A program made the position numbers and the translations under genes. 64,000 nucleotides of DNA from Theropithecus gelada (Eukaryota; Chordata; Mammalia; Primates; Cercopithecidae), in NCBI RefSeq assembly GCF_003255815.1, contig NC_037683.1, positions 77,559,440 to 77,623,439 on the forward strand, written 5' to 3'. Numbering within the stretch: position 1 is the first letter of the stretch; every line of letters begins with the position of its first letter. Of the stretch, positions 20,740 through 31,744 are shown piece after piece. The notes beneath the pieces were generated by a model that saw only the letters and a list, made by a program, of their open reading frames with translations, made no database searches and was not told the origin of the DNA.

Positions 20740-21425
20740 ATGAGAAGGCTTGGATTAAATGTCTGTGTGATGGTATATTAGCCAGCATCCAGTCAGAAAA
20801 GAGGCTACTATGATTATTTTTAACATAGTGAATTTAATACCAGAGCTTTGTTAAACAGCTGTTGAAGTACTGAACAGGAAGAAAAAGAGAACTGTGAGGA
20901 AATGTGTAGATAGTAGCTGCAGCAAACAGCTACTGCTCTAGTGCTGGAGGATCAAAAGGAGGGGGTTGGGAGATACCAGAACCTAGAGGCTTGGAGCTGG
21001 GACCCAGAGCTGAGGAGGTGCTGCCCAGCTGGTATTGGAACCTTGGAGATCTGGAATAAACCACTCTCCTAGTAACTTCGAGAATCAAATCAACAAGTGT
21101 GGGTTCCTACTGTCTGTGGTGTTGGAGTACTCTATATGGGTGTCAATCAATAATGATTCTTAAAACAGAAGTCAGGGATTATACCTTTGAATAATAATAT
21201 CTTTCCTACCTTTTATTCTTGCTCTTACATTGCCTAGAATGATGGGACTACTTAAGTCTAGGCAGAGTACGCTAAACCATATATTGAATTCCTTTCAGAA
21301 TGCTCTATATCAAATGAAGCTGGTATATTTGAAAAGTGTTCAGAACATTCCCAGAGAAATAATGCAAAGCAAGACCATGACCTCCTTTTCAGAATTTCTT
21401 TATAGTCTCAATTATATTTGAAAGA
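20740..21425. other. Unassigned intronic sequence
   Basis: The part 20760-21120 has the feel of an old dispersed repeat (GGAGCTGGGACCCAGAGCTG, GGAATAAACCACTCTCC), but I cannot name it. No coding potential seen. Confidence 0.35.
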
Positions 21426-21429
21426 ATAA

Positions 21430-21726
21430 TGGTAGGTAATACTTAGATAAAACACTTATGATATGGTAGATGCTATTTTAAGTACTTGAAATTTTAATTT
21501 TTTTAATGAGACATCTCATTTAAGCTGTCCAAAAACCCAGTGGAGTGGGTAACATTATGCTAGTAGTTGTTGTTATTATTATGATTCCCCCTGTTTTACA
21601 GATGAAAAACTAAGGTATAATTGAAAAATTTTCACAAGGTCATACAGCCTGTAAGTGGCAGAGCCAGGATTTGAACCAGCCACTTTGGCTCTAGAGTACA
21701 TGCTTTTAATCACTAAGCCATACTGG
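21430..21726 (-). mobile_element. MIR, minus strand, near full length
   Basis: ATGATATGGTAGATGCTATTT, CCCTGTTTTACAGATGAAAA, GGTCATACAGCCTGTAAGTG, GCAGAGCCAGGATTTGAACC and TGCTTTTAATCACTAAGCCA are textbook reversed MIR blocks, among the best preserved here. Confidence 0.85.
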
Positions 21727-21727
21727 C

Positions 21728-21852
21728 TGTGTGTGTGTGTGTGTGTATGTGTGTGTGTGTGTGTATGCATATATATATAGACATCTATGTATATATACAC
21801 ACATATATATACACACACGCACACACACATATATGTATACACACACACATGT
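21728..21852. repeat. Compound TG - TATA - AC microsatellite able to fold back
   Basis: A TG tract (21728-21765) is followed by ATATAT/GTATAT sequence and then CA tracts (about 21797-21852). The TG and CA arms are complementary, so one strand can form a long imperfect hairpin. Confidence 0.9.
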
Positions 21853-23162
21853 ATTTTTATAATCTGTTTCTTACTTATCTGTGGATGGATGACTGGATAG
21901 CAAATCTATTTATTTCTTTAGCAATGATGTACCTAGTAGAAATGTTGTCTTGGGGATTAGGAGAATGAGGCTTAAAAAACTCAATCTTGGGACTAACTTT
22001 GACATTTTAAGAGACTAACATTTGAATCTTGACTCTTTGTAAAGTGAGGAAGTTGAATGAAATGACTTAAGATATTTCTTTCTACTTATCATTGTTTTAT
22101 GATTTGTGAGGATCCTGGTCACCTTTTAGGAACTGGGAGCTAGTGATGAAACCTGATTTTCATAATGAGTTAGGAAACTTTCCTAACATATGCCAGACAT
22201 AGACTTGGTAGTGGTGGTGCTATCGGTAGCTAAGTAGCTAGAGACTGTTAGGGACAAAGAGATTAAAGACTTGTTTTATTCAGATATTTGGGTACTGTGG
22301 GGTTGGCAATTTCAATTTCCATTTTTGCTGTATTATCACTTTTTTATGCATCCAGAAATTAATCTTTTGAGGAACTGGCAAAGCACTACTTAGAAGCCAT
22401 TTCATCTCAAGATTTAGCCATGAGAGGATAGTCTTTTCTGGTATCTTCACTTTACCCTAAAGGGCTATCTACTCTCAATTTATAGATGATCTGTCTATAA
22501 ACTCATCTTTGATCTGAAGACTGGAGACCTGGAGTCCAGATACCAGAAATTGCCCAGAATAGTCCAGCAAAAACACTCCCAAATTAGAAGATGGAAGATG
22601 TGATGGCTTAGGAAACCCTGTGAGGTTAAGGAAGGGGACATGGGCGTGTGTGGGAGTGGGTGTCTGCAGTGGAAACAGCTTTTCTTTTATTCTCCAAGCA
22701 ATGACACTCACCTTTACACTCATGCATTCTCCATTTTGCTTCCTGATTCTTTTCTCAAACCAACATTTTCCAAGTCTTGATTTTTAGGAAAGAATTGAGT
22801 CCATGAAGTCTTTCCATAAACGGGTTATATCACAGCATGTGGCACTTATCAGAAGGTCTGTAAAATTTATGGGTTTATTTAGAGTCAAAATGGATTTCAA
22901 ATTAGGTTTTGAGAATTGCCAAATGTCATATTTGATGTTTTCTTTGGTAAATTTAGAAGAAAAGAATAGCTTTGGCTCCTGTTCAGCAGTAAAGTTGAAT
23001 GCAGATGCATAGTTTGTTTTCCAAGTAACTTCTAATCTTTGAATTGCATCAGGATAGCTTTTACTATTTATCATATTTTGCAGTAAAATAACTATGTATC
23101 ATTGTCATGGTGGATGGTATTCATTCTGTACACAGTCAAGAAGCATGAGGTTGCTAAGGCGA

Positions 23163-23209
23163 GTGTGTGTGTGTGTGTGTGTGTGTATGTGCATGCGCAT
23201 GCATGTGTA
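23163..23209. repeat. 47-bp unbroken alternating purine-pyrimidine tract (Z-DNA prone)
   Basis: A GT run passes into the perfect palindrome TGCATGCGCATGCA (23190-23203) and then TGTGTA without breaking alternation. Confidence 0.9.
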
Positions 23210-23570
23210 AAATGTAGGCCTATATTTGTGTATGCTAAAGAGGATGGGCAGTAAGAACCAGTGGTACCTTAAGAGGGAGCACAGATGGTTTGTTCCTAAT
23301 TACAGGAGAAGAAAGAGACAAAGTCACTATTGCATCTCTGAACTTGTGGTGATGGTTCTTTTGTCTGGAGCTGGTTTTGAATTCAGCTGTAGGGTCTCAG
23401 AAAATTTTCTTAGAGCCATGTCAAACTGAGAGGGGTCCATTGGAGGCACTTCATCCATCCTGCACAGTCAGATACTGGAAGTTTGAGGCAAATAATTTTG
23501 TTTTTTTTCTTCATGAGCCAGGTGGCTTATTTTCCTGATGACACAAAAAGTTAAGAAGCAGGGTGAGTGC

Positions 23571-23870
23571 GGGCCAGGCGTGGTGGCTCACGCCTGTAAT
23601 CCCAACACTTTGGGAGGCTGAGGCGGACGGATCATGAGGTCAGGAGATGGAGACCATCCAGGATAACATGGTGAAACCCCGCCTCTACTAAAAATACAAA
23701 AAATTAGCCGGCGTGGTGTTGAGCACCTGTAGTCCAGCTACTCGGGAGGCTGAGGCAGGAGAATGGTGTGAACCTGGGAGGCAGAGCTTGCAGTGGGCCG
23801 AGATCGCACCACTGCACTCCAGCCTGAGTGACAGAGTGAGACTCTGTCTCAAAAAAAAAAAAAAAAAAAA
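23571..23870 (+). mobile_element. AluY-like element, plus strand
   Basis: GGGCCAGGCGTGG start, GAGACCATCCAGGATAACAT (AluY diagnostic wording) and a clean A20 tail. Target duplication of 16 bases with one mismatch at 23555-23570 and 23871-23886. Among the youngest insertions in the window. Confidence 0.95.
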
Positions 23871-24261
23871 GAACCAGGGTGAGTGCATTTTACTAAAACA
23901 TTCTGCTTTTGGTTGACACTTAGTTGTGAGGTTGTCACCCTTGGTAGTTCTTGTTTATCATTTTAAAGGGGAAAACTCATACTGTGGGTAATATGATGAT
24001 GAAATGGCATGACAGAAGTTCCATTTGGTGCCTCAGCACCCTAACGTGGCACTTGGTCTCTGCGTGTGTGCTTCTGCGTTAGTCTGTGGCCAGCTGTCTT
24101 TGTTGAAGTGTATTTGGATAAAAGAGTTCTTGTGACTTAACATAGAAATTAAATTTCAAGCAACGCAGGTGACAGCATTTTTGTTTGTTTGTTTTAGGAG
24201 GTAGAATCGAAGCATTAGAGGTAATTCTAGCTTGATCATCCCACTTTCTGGAAATGACGGA

Positions 24262-24490
24262 TAGAGGCAGTATATAGCACAGCATAGTGACTAAGGGTAG
24301 AGAGTGTGACGGATGTGATATGGAATCCCAGTTCTTCCTGACCAGCTCTGGGACCTTGAGCAAGTGACTTACCCTTTCTAAGGGATAATATCTATACCTA
24401 CCTCATAGAAACCTGAAAAAATTAAATAAGGCAATACATTATGCTAGAATTTTAGTATAATGCCTGGTACATGAGAAATGCTACTATGTT
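24262..24490 (+). mobile_element. MIR, plus strand
   Basis: AGCACAGCATAGTGACTAAG, CTCTGGGACCTTGAGCAAGT, CTATACCTACCTCATAGAAA and ATGCCTGGTACATGAGAAAT match MIR in order. Confidence 0.8.
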
Positions 24491-24604
24491 AAGTAGCATA
24501 TTATGAGATTAGCACAGACGGTAAACCAGATCTTTTCCTATCACATTTCACCAGATGTAGACCCTGTGAAGGCAGAAGGTTGTTATTTCTTTTTTTCTTT
24601 TCTT

Positions 24605-24924
24605 TTTCTTTTTCTTTTTTTTTTTTTTTGAGACAGAGTCTCACTCTGTCGCCCAGGCTGGAGTGTGCAGATACGCGATCCCGACTCACTGCAAGCTCTG
24701 CGTCCCGGGTTCATGCCATTCTCCTGTCTCAGCCTCCCAAGTAGCTGGAGTTACCGGCGCCCGCCACCATGCCCGGCTAATTTTTTTTTTTTTTTTTTTT
24801 GGTAGTTTTAGTAGAGACGGGGTTTCACCGTGTTAGCCAGGATGGTCTCAATCTCCTGACCTCGTGATCCACCTGCCTCAGCCTCCCAAAGTGCTGGGAT
24901 TACAGGTGTGAGCCACCACGCCTG
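24605..24924 (-). mobile_element. AluY/AluS element, minus strand, with expanded T-tracts
   Basis: T-rich tail at the left, GAGACAGAGTCTCACTCTGT, a second 20-base T run at the mid linker (24781-24800), ending CCACCACGCCTGGA. A pyrimidine TTTTC run lies in front of it. Confidence 0.93.
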
Positions 24925-25049
24925 GATGAAGATTATTTCATCGAGTATTTCAGAGTCTACTGCTTGCTGTGTGAATAGTAAGGCAAAGTAACTGCACTCA
25001 TCTTATGTTCTAATTAAAATAGCAAAAGTGAGTAAATACCTATGATGTA

Positions 25050-26256
25050 ATTTCTTGGGGATTAATAAGTGCTATAGGGAGAAACAAAGCAGAATAATGG
25101 GTTTCAGAGGGATGAGGAGAATATTGTAGAAAGGACATTTAGGGAAAGCTTCTCTGATTTGAGTGAAGAGTGTGGCATCTGCAGACCTAAGGAATAGTGT
25201 TCCCAGAAGAGAAAAAAAGCAAGTGCAGTATGTCCTGATTTGATTCAGGTACAGCTAGGTCATTTTGGTTTTTATAGACTGAGATAGGAAGTTCAGAGAT
25301 TTCAAATGTGATACAGACTCTTCCAAGGGTTTTAAGTAAAGAATTAACATGATGTAACTTACATTTTAAAAAAGGACATCTTGTCACTGTGTTGAGAATA
25401 GTCAGGATGGGAAAGCAAGAATGAAAACAAGAAAACCAGTTAGGTTACTGTAGCAGCCCTGGGGAGAGAGATGGTTGCTGGGACTAGCATCATGGTGGTG
25501 ATGGTGGGTTTAGATTCAGAGTAGGTTTTGAAGGTAGAGTCAATGGGACTTGCTGAGGATTGGTTGTACAGCAATAAGAAACAGGAGAATCAGTGAATAC
25601 CTCTAGGTGTTTGGTTTGAACACGTAGTGAATGGCAATACCATTTCCTGAGATGGAGAAATCTGGGATTGGGGGTCAGAGATCAGGTTTCTGTTCTGAAA
25701 ATATTGTATTTGAAATACCTGTTAGTTCTTCAAGTGGGGATGTTGAGTACATGGTTGGATATACAAATCCGGAGCTCTGGAGTGAAGTGGGAGATAGAGA
25801 TAGAAATATAGGACTTAATAGCATAGAGATGGTATTTGATGTCATAAGACTACAAGGGATCACCCAAAGGAGAGAGTGAAGATGGAGAAAATGAACTGAG
25901 CCATGAGGAAATCAACATTGGAGGCTAGAAAAAGGAAGAAACTAAGAAGATGCAGGCAATGAGGCAGGAAGAAAACCAGGGTAGAGGGTGTCTTAGAAAC
26001 CAAGTGAACAAGTGAAAGGAAGGAAGGAGTGATCAACTAGGCCAAATGTTGCTGAGAGGTCAGATAAGATGAAGTCAGAAAATACTCCTTTGCATTGGGG
26101 AAGATGAAGGTCACTACTGCCCTTGACAGGAGTTCAAAGGCCATGTTGTGGCTGACTTTTTCACTTCTGTGTCTCTGGTGACATATAGTATTTGGAACAT
26201 GACAGAAACTTTATAACATCTGTAGAATGAATGGATGAATGAATGAGTGAATGAAT
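25050..26256 (+). mobile_element. L2-like LINE 3' region, plus strand
   Basis: Continuous old-LINE-like sequence: TTAGGTTACTGTAGCAGCCC, GGTTTTGAAGGTAGAGTCAA, TGGCAATACCATTTCCTGAG, TGTTGAGTACATGGTTGGAT. It ends in an L2-type 3' terminus with ATGAATGAATG tandem units at 26224-26256. No usable frame. Assigned from recollection of L2 3' sequence, so moderate certainty. Confidence 0.5.
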
Positions 26257-26701
26257 TGACAAACCTGAATTTCCTCCTTTTTTTGGCCTCAATGTAATCT
26301 TTGCTTGTCTTAGACTTTATTTTTCTTTTAGTCTTACCAGGGGCAAAATTATATGATTATCAATAAAACATACACATGGCACCTTCTTTCTGTTAGTCTG
26401 TATTTACTTCAACGTTTATCTCACATGTCAATTAATGAAAAACACTTTTTGGGTAAATCACTTACCCAAAGGATGCTGTGAATTGAATGTGGAACACTTT
26501 TAAAAGGGCAGGGCAGAGGTTAGTTCAGAGGTCAAGCCCATGGCCATTTCAGTGTGGGTTACATTTTTCTTACTGTGAAATGTAAACCAGAAAGGATACT
26601 CTTAATTGGTTGCATTGGGAAGATTCTAGCCTTGCCTTTTTCCAAACTATTCTCTGAAGGCACCCTGGGGTGCCACAGTGAATTCGTGGAGAGGCTGTGG
26701 G

Positions 26702-26727
26702 ATTTTTTTTTTTTTTTTTTTTTTTTA
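26702..26727. repeat. Isolated T tract of about 25 bases
   Basis: A homopolymer with no Alu or L1 body attached on either side. Likely replication-slippage growth of a shorter run. Confidence 0.8.
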
Positions 26728-26759
26728 GGCAAACACTGAAACAATCAGCATCTGTCAGC

Positions 26760-27225
26760 TACCATGTGAACTACGGGCTTAAGGTAGTTCATAGTTTTAA
26801 CATTAGATCACTACATTCCTTTCAATGAAGTCATATCTTTGAAAAGCTGGGCTTTCAGGGGTTGCTGTGATAAATAGCCAGTGTGGTATAAAAATCAATG
26901 TGAAGCAGGAAATGGGGTGGCAGAATCCCATCTAATTCCAAAGCTAGAAAAGCTGCATAGTGCCCAGCAGCATGTAGGTCTCATTAAAAATTATGGCTAT
27001 ATAAGAATGAAATAAAAATATCACCTTCTCATCAATTTATATCTTTTTCTTTTCAAATAGTTACTAAGTTGTTAGGACATAAGTATTTATTGAGTTGTTT
27101 GGATCTACCTGTTTAACTCATGGAACTGTTAGATATTCCTCTTTGCCTAGAAATATCATGAAAAAAATACCTGAGACGCTAGAGTGACATGGACTAAGAA
27201 CATTTGAGAACCTCTGATTTAGCCT
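26760..27225 (+). mobile_element. Diverged hAT-like repeat, same family as 7945-8990
   Basis: CAATGAAGTCATATCTTTGAAAAGC, GAATGAAATAAAAATATC, TTATTGAGTTGTTTGGATC and ATCATGAAAAAAATACCTGAG line up with the other copy. The right end TTGAGAACCTCTG resembles hAT termini. Family name not recognised. Confidence 0.5.
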
Positions 27226-27229
27226 CTTA

Positions 27230-28635
27230 GGCCCCCATCCCGCTGCCCTCTCCAGCTTGCTTGTTTGCTGCCCTGCATCCTTCCCAAATCCGTGCCACTC
27301 AGCACTCTGTCAAGTGTTTCTGTGAGCCACTGAGTGAATTTGCAAAAATAGCGGGTATCAGTGAGCAGTGCAGGTTCTCTCAAATGAGGATTTTTACCTT
27401 ATAGCTTGTTGGGGGCCTCAAGAAATGGCTAGTGACACCTCCCATCCAGGAGGTAGCCAGAGAGTTTTCAGTCTCCTTTTCCTTTTTCTCCCCCTTGCAC
27501 TGCACCATGGCTCCCAGATCCAAGAGCACTCTTCAGTTGCATAGTTCAGACACATGGTTAAGAGACTTTTTGGACTAGACTGGGTCTCTTTCTAGCCATT
27601 CATTGCTGTTTTATTTTCCTCTCCATGAAAATATGTTCTAAGCACTAGGCAACCACCTTACACAGGAACTTTTAGAACACAGCCCTTTGTATCATGGGGA
27701 CCCCCTGCATCTGCTGGAGAGCCCTCTCTGGAGACAGTATTATAGGGTACAGTAGTTGCGATGTGCTATAATTGGCTCTTAAAAACTCAAAGAAGTTCAT
27801 ATCTGTTCAGAGCAAGAGTATGCTTTTTTTGAGATTCAAGATAAGAGAGTGAAAAGGACCTATTTTCATGGGTTTGTGAGGCAGTGCTGCTTGCTTTAAA
27901 AACTCTCTGAAATGGGAATTGCATTTAGTGAAATTGCGGGTATATGGCCATTGACAAAGATGAAAGGCAGAGAAGTGAGTGAGTTACATAATGTGACTGC
28001 ATCCATTTGCTCAGGGGCATTCTAAGGGCTGCCTTTCTTTGCTGAGTGGAGTAACCCTCTTGAGTTCTCTCTCTGGGCCATTGTCACTTCATTTTTGATA
28101 CTGGCCTTCTCAGTTTTAGCCTTCAGAATTACTCTGAGCAGTAAGAAGAATGCTAGGTTTTATTCTACCATAGAGATATTCTTCCCTACCTCTGTTTCTT
28201 CCTAATCTCCATGTTTCCATGCATACTTTCATTATCCCTTCTATTCTCTTTTTATCTTAATCTATACCCTCCCCTCTCTCCCTTTCTTGCATCCTCTTCC
28301 ATCCCTGTTTTCCTCTCTTTGCTTCCATTATGGTGGAATCCTCAAGTCTCAATTCTCACTCTCATGTATCCCCAGAGGAAAGAGCTGCTCACATTGAATT
28401 GGGAGCATTTATTCTGGACCTGAATGGAGCATCAGAGCTTTGCAATATTTTCTGTGTTGAACTCATGGATAAGAGTCAGATGATCCCATGAATGAATTTT
28501 ACCTTGGGATGAGTTAATCAAGACTCAGTTCCCCAATCAGTTTTCTAGAATGCCATAAAATTTAGGAAGATTAGCTTGTACTTGCTGCTTGGGCTTAAAT
28601 ATCTCTAATTCTAGTACTACATTATCTTTAGAGCA
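27230..28635. other. Intronic stretch without recognised repeats
   Basis: No Alu, L1 or MIR signature. The small open frame around 28211-28423 is pyrimidine-rich (CTCTCCCTTTC-type) and looks non-coding. Confidence 0.4.
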
Positions 28636-28639
28636 GTGT

Positions 28640-28795
28640 TGACCTGTAGAAATGTAATTATAGCCACAAATGTGAGCCATAGATGTAATTTTAATTTGTT
28701 TAGTATACACATCTCAATTTGAAGCAGCCACATTTCTGTTGCTCAAAAGCTACATGTGCTAGTGGCTACAGTATTGGACAGTACAGCCTTAGGCA
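28640..28795 (+). mobile_element. hAT-Charlie-type short element
   Basis: Ends GAGCAGTGTTGACCTGTAGA and GTATTGGACAGTACAGCCTT are imperfect inverted partners. The internal GCTAGTGGCTACAG wording is characteristic of a widespread non-autonomous hAT family, also present at 46930-47275. Confidence 0.6.
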
Positions 28796-28923
28796 GTAAG
28801 ACATGGAGAGAAAGAGAGAGAGGTTTCAGGCCAGTAATGAACCAGAAGTATTTCTTGAGTGAACAGAGCAAGTGTTTCACAAGTAAATGGGCCTGGGAGA
28901 CACCTTAAAGTTCAATGTCAGTC

Positions 28924-29551
28924 CTTTTTTTTTTTTTTTTTGAGATGGAGTCTTACTCTGTCACCAGACTGGAGTGCAGTGGCACAATCTCGGCTCACTG
29001 CAACCTCTGCCTCCCGAGTTCAAGAGATTCTCCTGCCTCAGCCTCCCAAGTAGCTGGGACTACAGGTATGCACCACCACGCCCAGTTAATTTTTGTATTT
29101 ATCTTTTTTCTTTTCTTTTCTTTTTTTTTTTTTTGAGATGGAGTCTCACTCTGTTGTCCAGGCTGGAGTGCAGTGGTGCAATCTTTGCTAACTATAACCT
29201 CCGCCCCCCAAGTTCAAGCAATTCTCCTGCCTCAGCCTCCGTAGTAGCTGGGATTACAGGTGTCTGCCACCACGCGCAGCTAATTTTTGTAGTTTTTTTA
29301 GTAGAGATGGAGTTTCTCCATGTTGGCCAGGCTGGTCTTGAACTCCTGACCTCATGATCCACCCACCATGGCCTCCCAAAGTGCTGGGATTACAGATGTG
29401 AGCCACCACGCCCAGCCTGATTTTTATATTTTTAGTAGAGATGAGGTTTCACCATGTTGGGCAGGATGGTCTCAATTTCTTGACCTCGTGATCCACCTGC
29501 CTCCGCCTCCCAAAGTGCTAAGATTACAGGCATGCATCACCGGGCCTGTCC
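28924..29551 (-). mobile_element. Alu interrupted by a second Alu (nested), minus strand
   Basis: The outer Alu is 28924-29100 plus 29419-29551, flanked by CAATGTCAGTC at 28913-28923 and 29552-29562. The inner Alu occupies 29101-29418 and starts with a TTTTC-rich tail. The duplicated ATTTTTGTATTTAT / ATTTTTATATTTTT at its borders is its target duplication. Both lie on the minus strand. Confidence 0.93.
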
Positions 29552-29562
29552 CAATGTCAGTC

Positions 29563-31139
29563 TTTTAAGAACCTTAATCAGACAGCTGGTCAGCTGAGGG
29601 GTATGGGGATTTGGCCTGAAGTGTATAGATCAGAGGTCACTATCATTCCTTCCATAGAGACACCTAATTCTCTTTCCTTTCTCCCTCTGTGTTTCCACCT
29701 CCCTTGCTGACATTTCCCCACTTCTTGGAAGTCTAGGGCTTACACAAAGACAAGGTCTGCTGGTGAAAATAACTCAGCAGTTAAGAGCATAAGTAGGTCC
29801 TTTAAATCCTGAAAACACATTTTCTCCCTTTTACACCTTAGTTCACATGGCAAAGAAGGAGATTTACTTTTTTTCCTTGAAATTGCAAAATGGCATCTAA
29901 TTCCAGAAAGGCTCAAAAGCCAGCAATTGGGATACATTTTCTTAGCTCACTTGTCACAGTGACAAGAGGGTGCTGCCCACCCCACCCCCATCTGTGAATA
30001 GAGCAAGTTTGAACAGGCCCTGCTTCCTTCGCTAGGTTAAGCATTATCTTGTGGTCTTTGGGTTACTCTTGTGTAACACCATTGCAAGCAAAAACTGAAA
30101 GCACCCCCATTTAACTTTGGTCTCAGTTTGCCCTGAGGACGAAGGGATAGGATTATGCGGACGGGGGGGAGTTAGTAAGTTGTCAATAGCCTGGTAAATA
30201 AAATAAGAATATAGTCAACTTTAACTCCTCCCACCTTAGTTCCCCCACTCCTAACTTTCTTGTATTTTCTTCCCTATGAAATGAGGAGTTTGAATTAGAT
30301 GAGCACTCACCAGTGTTTTTCATGGGGAGGATCTGTTTTCAATACCCCATATGTGAAGGGGAAGGTAGAGGGGATCTGACTGTGCTAGTGGTGGATTGGG
30401 GGCTCTTGGTTCTGCAATCAATTAACTCCTCTTAGAAATAAGCAACTAGAGACCCTGACCCTTGGATCTCACAAAATCTGAAGTTTCTCCATAGTATCAG
30501 TTTCTAGGTTTCTGAGTCTTGCAGAATACTAAAAATGTTCAACTGTGCTCTTGCAATGAAGAGATAGGATCCAAGTGGTGAGGTCTTCATTAATTAGAGA
30601 AGTATCTGGAATGTTTGGGGAGGAGTTATGCAGGGAGGCAGCAGCAGGCAGCAGATGGCAAACCCATGAGGGTCCATTGGCGTTTCTGGAATAAAATGGT
30701 TTGGTAGGTTATTTCTGGGGCTTTGTGATAGTAAAGTCTGAAAAACTGTGTTTATAAATAAGATTGGAAAAGTACAGAGGTTGAATTATTACCACATGTT
30801 AGGAATGTGGAAGGTTGCTTGGATAAATGAGAAAAGAAAGAAAAGAATGCAAGTAATATCCTACTGGGGTAGTGCGGTATTTTGTTTCCAGATACCTTCA
30901 GAGTATTAAATATATTTACATTGACCCATGTAGCTATCAATTAATAAAACAAATCAATAGATGAGAACATAAAATCACCCCCAGTTCTGCCACTCAAAAC
31001 TAACTGATGTTTCTGAGGTTTCTAAGGGGTGATTTACAAGTGAACATGGTTCCCCTTGGTGATGATGTCCTCAGAAGCAAAGCCCGTCTTCTAGATATGA
31101 GAATTCTTTACCCATTATGAATCTTCTTTTGTTAAAGTA
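29563..31139. other. Intronic stretch without recognised repeats
   Basis: No recognised family or ORF of interest. A short G-run occurs near 30162-30169. Confidence 0.4.
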
Positions 31140-31480
31140 ACTTTTTCTTTTAGGATAATTTTAGATTTACAGCAAAGTTGCAAAGATAATAGAGAGACAA
31201 AGCCCCAAAGACAAATTCCCAACACTTCCTAGCAGGCCAGTTCTCTGACTAAGGTAACTGAACTTTAAGGTATTTCCCAATACTGTGTTACTCACCAATA
31301 TTACCTAAATTACCTTATATTACATTTATCAGAATTAAGAAACCAGCATTGGTATATATATTACTGTAAACTAAAACTGTAGGCTTTATTCAGATTTCAC
31401 TATTCTTTATGGATCTTTTATCTATGAATTTAAGTCCTTTTTTGAATTCTGATACTGTCTGTAGTAACTCTTTATTTAAA
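31140..31480 (-). mobile_element. L1M 3' fragment, minus strand
   Basis: GGATAATTTTAGATTTACAG, CAAAGTTGCAAAGATAATAG and TTATTCAGATTTCACTATTC are reversed old-L1 3' landmarks. Confidence 0.6.
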
Positions 31481-31744
31481 TAATGCTGTTTTCCTCCCTC
31501 TGAAAACAAAATATATAAATATATATATTTATTTTCATTGTAGAATTAGGAAAGTACTGAAAATATAAAGAATAAAGTAAAATTAACTCTAGCCCTATTG
31601 CTGTTCTAGTTTTCTGTTGTGTGTACATAGGTATACATTAGCAAATGAAGTTCATTATGCCTACAGTGTTGTTTTGAATTGTGTGTTTTCTATATAATAT
31701 TAGCTTGGTAGAAATTTAATAAAAAATCTTCAAATTAGATATAA

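Noticed and set aside
26702..26727. T tract as the poly-A tail of a minus-strand retroelement
   Set aside because: No Alu, L1 or processed-gene body follows it on the expected side; the adjoining sequence is the hAT-like repeat.
28974..29357. 127-codon frame with PPGFKRFSCLSLPSSWDYR-like wording
   Set aside because: This is translated Alu antisense, common across the genome.
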